Source of the DNA: Didymodactylos carnosus
Lineage: Eukaryota; Rotifera; Eurotatoria; Philodinida; Philodinidae
Direction: 5' to 3'
Length of the DNA: 38,387 nucleotides
Assembly: GCA_905250885.1 (NCBI GenBank)
Contig: CAJNOQ010000959.1
Coordinates: 1-38,387 of the forward strand
Shown here: positions 35,372 through 38,387 of the stretch, piece by piece
Position numbering within the stretch: the first letter of the stretch is position 1
How the letters are laid out: each line of letters begins with the position of its first letter
The notes under the pieces: generated by a model
The model's database searches: none
What the model was told of the DNA's origin: nothing
What the model saw: only the letters and a program-made list of their open reading frames with translations
Program-made: the position numbers and the translations under genes

Positions 35372-35389
35372 AACTACAGATTAGAATCT
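35372..35389. repeat. Target-site duplication, 5' side of the minus-strand LINE
   Basis: AACTACAGATTAGAATCT, identical to 32417-32434. Confidence 0.93.
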
Positions 35390-35525
35390 CAACCCCGTGA
35401 TGCATTAGAAATATAAAATTTTGTATAGTACTTGGAAAAGATAAAAGCACAAAGTAGTTTTAGAAATAAACAAAAGAAAGAATTATAGGACAAACACTGG
35501 TGAGCATGAATTATTCCCTTGACTG

Positions 35526-36457
35526 CACTGTAAAAACTAAAGTGCTACAAAAAGTGTTTTTTATGAAAACTGTTTTGCTATAAAGCGCATGGTTAAACAT
35601 AACCCTTTCAGGTATAGAGAAAATAAATCACTTTTGATCTGCTGCAAACTAGAGCACTTCTTGAAAAAACACACTTTCAAAGTGATTGCAAAGAGAGCAT
35701 TTTTAAAAACGTATAGTAGAAAGATGCTTTTGAAGTGACCTAAGAGAAAACACTGTGACAAGCATTTTTTTGAAAAGACACTTTTTAAAGTCATGTTGAC
35801 AAGTCATTCACCTCTTTTATTTTGCTATTACTACTAGTATATATGTGACGCTGATTTTCTTCGAATAACTTAGAAATTTTTCTCTTGAACGACTATACAA
35901 GTTATCGAAGCTTGTCTCGAAGAAATAGCCTTAGCCTTTGAATTAGTCTAGTGATAGTATTAGGCTTTTGAGGCTGGTACTAAGAATAGTTCCATGGTTG
36001 GTTTGATTTAAGCTTTAATCTTGAACCAGAACGAAATCGAGAATATAAATTCCCATTATATCATTCTGAAACTTAAACGTTCAAAACACAAAATCAATCC
36101 TTGCACAAAGCTAGAATCGAACACACGAACTGCAGAAATCAACTTTGCTGTTCTTTCCTATATTCTGCACAATGATTGAAGTTGTGGAATGACTTGATGT
36201 CATCATTCCATGGTTCAAAGGAACCAAAAATTAACAGAATTAGAAAATCATATTTATAAGTTCAAAATCAAATATAATGATATTTGTAGCAGTCTTTATT
36301 TGGTTTACTTCTCAAATGACCATTGGAGAGCGCTTTGCAGGTGATTTTCTTTAAAACACTTTTCAAAGTGTTCTCCAGTCAAACACTTCAAAAGCACGGC
36401 AAAACAAGACCCCTACAAATAGGATCAGCACCAGAGAGCGCTTTCGTTTTTACAGTG
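35526..36457. mobile_element. CACTG-ended terminal-inverted-repeat element
   Basis: The left end CACTGTAAAAACTAAAGTGC and the reverse complement of the right end, CACTGTAAAAACGAAAGCGC, match at 18 of 20. Subterminal regions on both sides carry many AAAGTG / CACTTT and AAGTGTTTT-type motifs, in the manner of transposase-binding repeats. It is 932 bp without a transposase. CACTG ends suggest EnSpm/CACTA, Chapaev or Transib groups, but I could not read a clean target-site duplication. Confidence 0.77.
35793..35845. repeat. Left arm of a distant inverted repeat
   Basis: GACAAGTCATTCACCTCTTT and the following sequence match 37303-37353 in reverse complement at roughly 80% over about 50 bp. The arm lies inside the CACTG-ended element. 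Confidence 0.65.
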
Positions 36458-37302
36458 TGGAAGAAATAGATCTCCATAACTCAATTGTGGTTTACTTTCC
36501 CTTTTCAGTTTTCGTTTCCAGATGGATACTGTAGACATACAGACTTAATTATGACGGACAAACAGACCTAATTACGAAGGACTGCTGGACACGCAGACTC
36601 CGTTGAAAAAGAGCCGAAAATCACGGAATTTTGAGCATATAACTTCAACTCCTCCTCCATATGAAGATATTAGAGGAGTTTCACAGAAATCTCACATTTT
36701 ATTGTTGCCTAATTAGCTTAACGAAGATAACAGATACGAAAATCAAAATTATACGATTCGATAGAGGAAGAGTAGAGCTTCACAATGATATAATTTTTAA
36801 TTAATTAGTGCTCGTCGTTAATGAGCTAGGATTCGTTTAAAAAATCTCCATGTATTTGAATGGATTGACTCTTTTTACCCCATCGACATAAGTGAGTCGA
36901 CTCTTTTTATCCCATGTGGAATAAAAAGAGTCAATCACTCGACTCCGATTTGAATATATCTGGAAGACTAATACGAATTTTTAAGAAAATGTTGCACTAG
37001 TGCGTACATAATTACCGGCCGTTTTTGCACCGGTTTTACACTGTTTAACTGGGGCCGTTTTCAGTACATATTTCAAACTTTAGTATCATTTGATCATGAA
37101 CTGAAAATATTATTTTCTGAATTTTTTTCGATTTTTGGGACTCATTTGAACCCTGATTTACCAGTCTCAGGAGTATGATACTATCACTAATACACGTCCA
37201 TGCACTAAGGCTACTCCCTCCCGACAAGCTCCGATGACTTATATAGTAGAGAAAGGGAAAAATTCTAAGTTATAACTTTAATAATCCGACGAAAATCAGT
37301 GG
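36458..37302. other. Intergenic repeat-derived sequence
   Basis: No gene. It holds dispersed repeat copy 2 (36841-36884), a palindromic stretch around 36868-36945 and CGGCC-rich sequence from about 37015. The 60-codon minus frame at 37045-37227 is not supported. Confidence 0.45.
36841..36884. repeat. Dispersed repeat, copy 2
   Basis: AAAATCTCCATGTATTTGAA then TGGATTGACTCTTTTTACCC; same as the copy at 32078-32120. Immediately downstream GACTCTTTTTATCCCAT is mirrored by GGAATAAAAAGAGTC (36900-36936), forming a hairpin. Confidence 0.8.
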
Positions 37303-37353
37303 TCCATTTATACTAGTAGTGGAAGCGAAATAAAAGAGGTGGATGACTTGTCG
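37303..37353. repeat. Right arm of a distant inverted repeat
   Basis: ACTAGTAGT...AAATAAAAGAGGTGGATGAC then TTGTC, the inverted partner of 35793-35845. It lies outside the CACTG-ended element. Confidence 0.65.
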
Positions 37354-37560
37354 TCAAAACGGCCTAAAGACGGTCAGTTTATGATATAGAACATATACTT
37401 CACTCAGCCACACTAATAAGCGGTCCGTTTTTAGATCGTGCGCTGACGCTGTTGAAACGGCCAGTTTACTGTGACGTTAAAGGAACGTTTTCACACCGTT
37501 AACGAGCCGTGTTTTAGATGACCCTAAACTAACCGCCCGTTAACGCACCGTCCCGTTTGA
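37345..37560. repeat. CGGCC/CGGTC-motif repeat region
   Basis: AAAACGGCC, GACGGTCAGTTTATG, AGCGGTCCGTTTT, GAAACGGCCAGTTTACTG, ACGAGCCGTGTTTT and CACCGTCCCGTTTGACC recur across about 200 bp. Inverted relatives (GGGGCCGTTTTCAG) lie at about 37050. It resembles a degraded GC-richer foldback or satellite piece. Confidence 0.45.
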
Positions 37561-37691
37561 CCTGGGTAAAAATTTTTACCCCATAGTACTCTATATCTCA
37601 GATGTCTGGATATCGAAGTTCGAATACTAGAGGTCTACACTGAGATTACATTATGCAAATAATCCTGACTAAAGATAATCATGTTCGAAAG

Positions 37692-37898
37692 TAGGGGTGG
37701 TACTTTACCTTTACTTTACTTGTAACTAGTAACGAACTTAGTTACTCGTTACTGGTAACGAAATAACTAGATCAGTTACTTCTTTACTAGTAACAAGTTA
37801 CAAGTAACGAAAGTAGTTACTCGTTACAAGTAACGAAGTTGTTACTTTACCTGGTAAAGTAACAACTTCGTTAACACCTTACTAAGGTGCCACCCCTA
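37692..37898. mobile_element. Small palindromic MITE with GGGGTGG ends
   Basis: TAGGGGTGGTAC at the left and GTGCCACCCCTA at the right are inverted. The interior consists of about a dozen GTTAC / GTAAC units in both orientations (AGTTACTCGTTAC, TAACAAGTTACAAGTAACGA). Outer inverted repeats AAAGATAATCAT (37673) and ATGATTATCTTT (37907) extend the symmetry. TAGGGGTGG-type ends resemble hAT MITEs, but no exact 8-bp duplication is present. Confidence 0.78.
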
Positions 37899-38170
37899 TT
37901 TGGACGATGATTATCTTTAATTGCGATTAACTTTAACAGTCCCTATCGAAAAAAGATTATTGTAGCGACGCTCGTATATGAATCCTAATGATTGGTGCTA
38001 TTAAATCACGACTATCATTTTAATTATGATTATACACATATGTTTCTTAATCACGATAAAATATAATTAATGGTGATTTAAAAAAGTTGCGGCTACACTA
38101 GAAAATTCTTGATTGTGATTATTTTTTTATCACAATTGAAAATAATTGTGATTCTTTGTGTAGAGTAATC
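37899..38170. repeat. AATCACAATT-type palindromic repeat region
   Basis: Variants of AATCACGA, TTATCACAATT, ATTGTGATTAT and AATTATGATTA recur in both orientations. GTAGCGACGC (37962) and GTTGCGGCTAC (38085) form an inverted pair about 120 bp apart. No gene. Probably another MITE or its debris, adjoining the GGGGTGG element. Confidence 0.5.
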
Positions 38171-38387
38171 CCAGTGCTAGTCTAAGTTTTAACTGGTAAA
38201 CATCCATACGTTTCATTATAGGTCTTAAAAAATATCGAAATATACAGGTTATTGAGTCTATCAAACAACCGGTGATTAGATAGTTTCTATTGGTACGCTG
38301 CGTAAAGTCTCTTATTAGAAAAGGCTCTTATTATCTCTTAGTTTATTTCGAAAAGTTTGTGAGCAGATCAAACTTCATAAAACTATA
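38171..38387. other. Right edge, nothing recognised
   Basis: AT-rich sequence without an open frame of note or a visible repeat. Confidence 0.4.

Noticed and set aside
37601-37645. GTTCGAAT as the T-loop of a tRNA gene
   Set aside because: No acceptor, D or anticodon stems could be built around it.
1-38387. CRISPR array, bacterial operon or prophage
   Set aside because: Spliced animal genes throughout; no regular spaced direct repeats, ribosome binding sites or phage genes.

Overview
The window looks like AT-rich nuclear DNA from a small invertebrate animal. It carries three spliced animal genes with GT/AG introns, and many of those introns are only 45-80 bp. Every gene identity was read by eye from the translation; no database was searched. 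Low GC, compact introns and many small transposons would suit a rotifer or another AT-rich lophotrochozoan, but nothing fixes the taxon.

Layout. 1-2417: no recognised gene, possibly a short 5' exon at 888. 2418-7578 (+): a myotubularin-family phosphoinositide 3-phosphatase of the MTMR6/7/8 type with an intact CX5R active site and a C-terminal FYVE-like zinc finger. 8770-10496: two related terminal-inverted-repeat elements side by side. 11751-12459: a TTAA-bordered hairpin element that encloses a piece of apparent coding sequence. 13009-20609 (-): a complete 12-exon Meis/Homothorax TALE homeobox gene of about 459 codons, with a small inverted-repeat element in one intron. 21925-25010 (+): a decayed LINE with a 586-bp foldback element in its 3' tail. 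25010-27690: no confident gene. 27699-30318 (+): a gene of the PPP1R36 family (protein phosphatase 1 regulatory subunit 36), start codon not found, with a GC-rich insert in one intron. 30411-31256: a long inverted-repeat element just past its stop. 32435-35371 (-): a 5'-truncated apurinic-endonuclease-type LINE flanked by an 18-bp target-site duplication. 35526-38387: a CACTG-ended inverted-repeat element, dispersed repeats and a small GGGGTGG-ended palindromic element.

The host genes do not form a functional unit: membrane phosphoinositide turnover, a developmental transcription factor and a PP1 regulator. What links the window is the transposon load. At least ten mobile or foldback units from several families sit between or inside the genes. 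They include a target-site duplication, a nested insertion and a likely exon capture, all visible from sequence alone. I did not find an obviously new enzymatic or defence system. The best candidates for something undescribed are the exon-carrying hairpin at 11751-12459 and the MTMR6-type protein ending in a FYVE-like finger.
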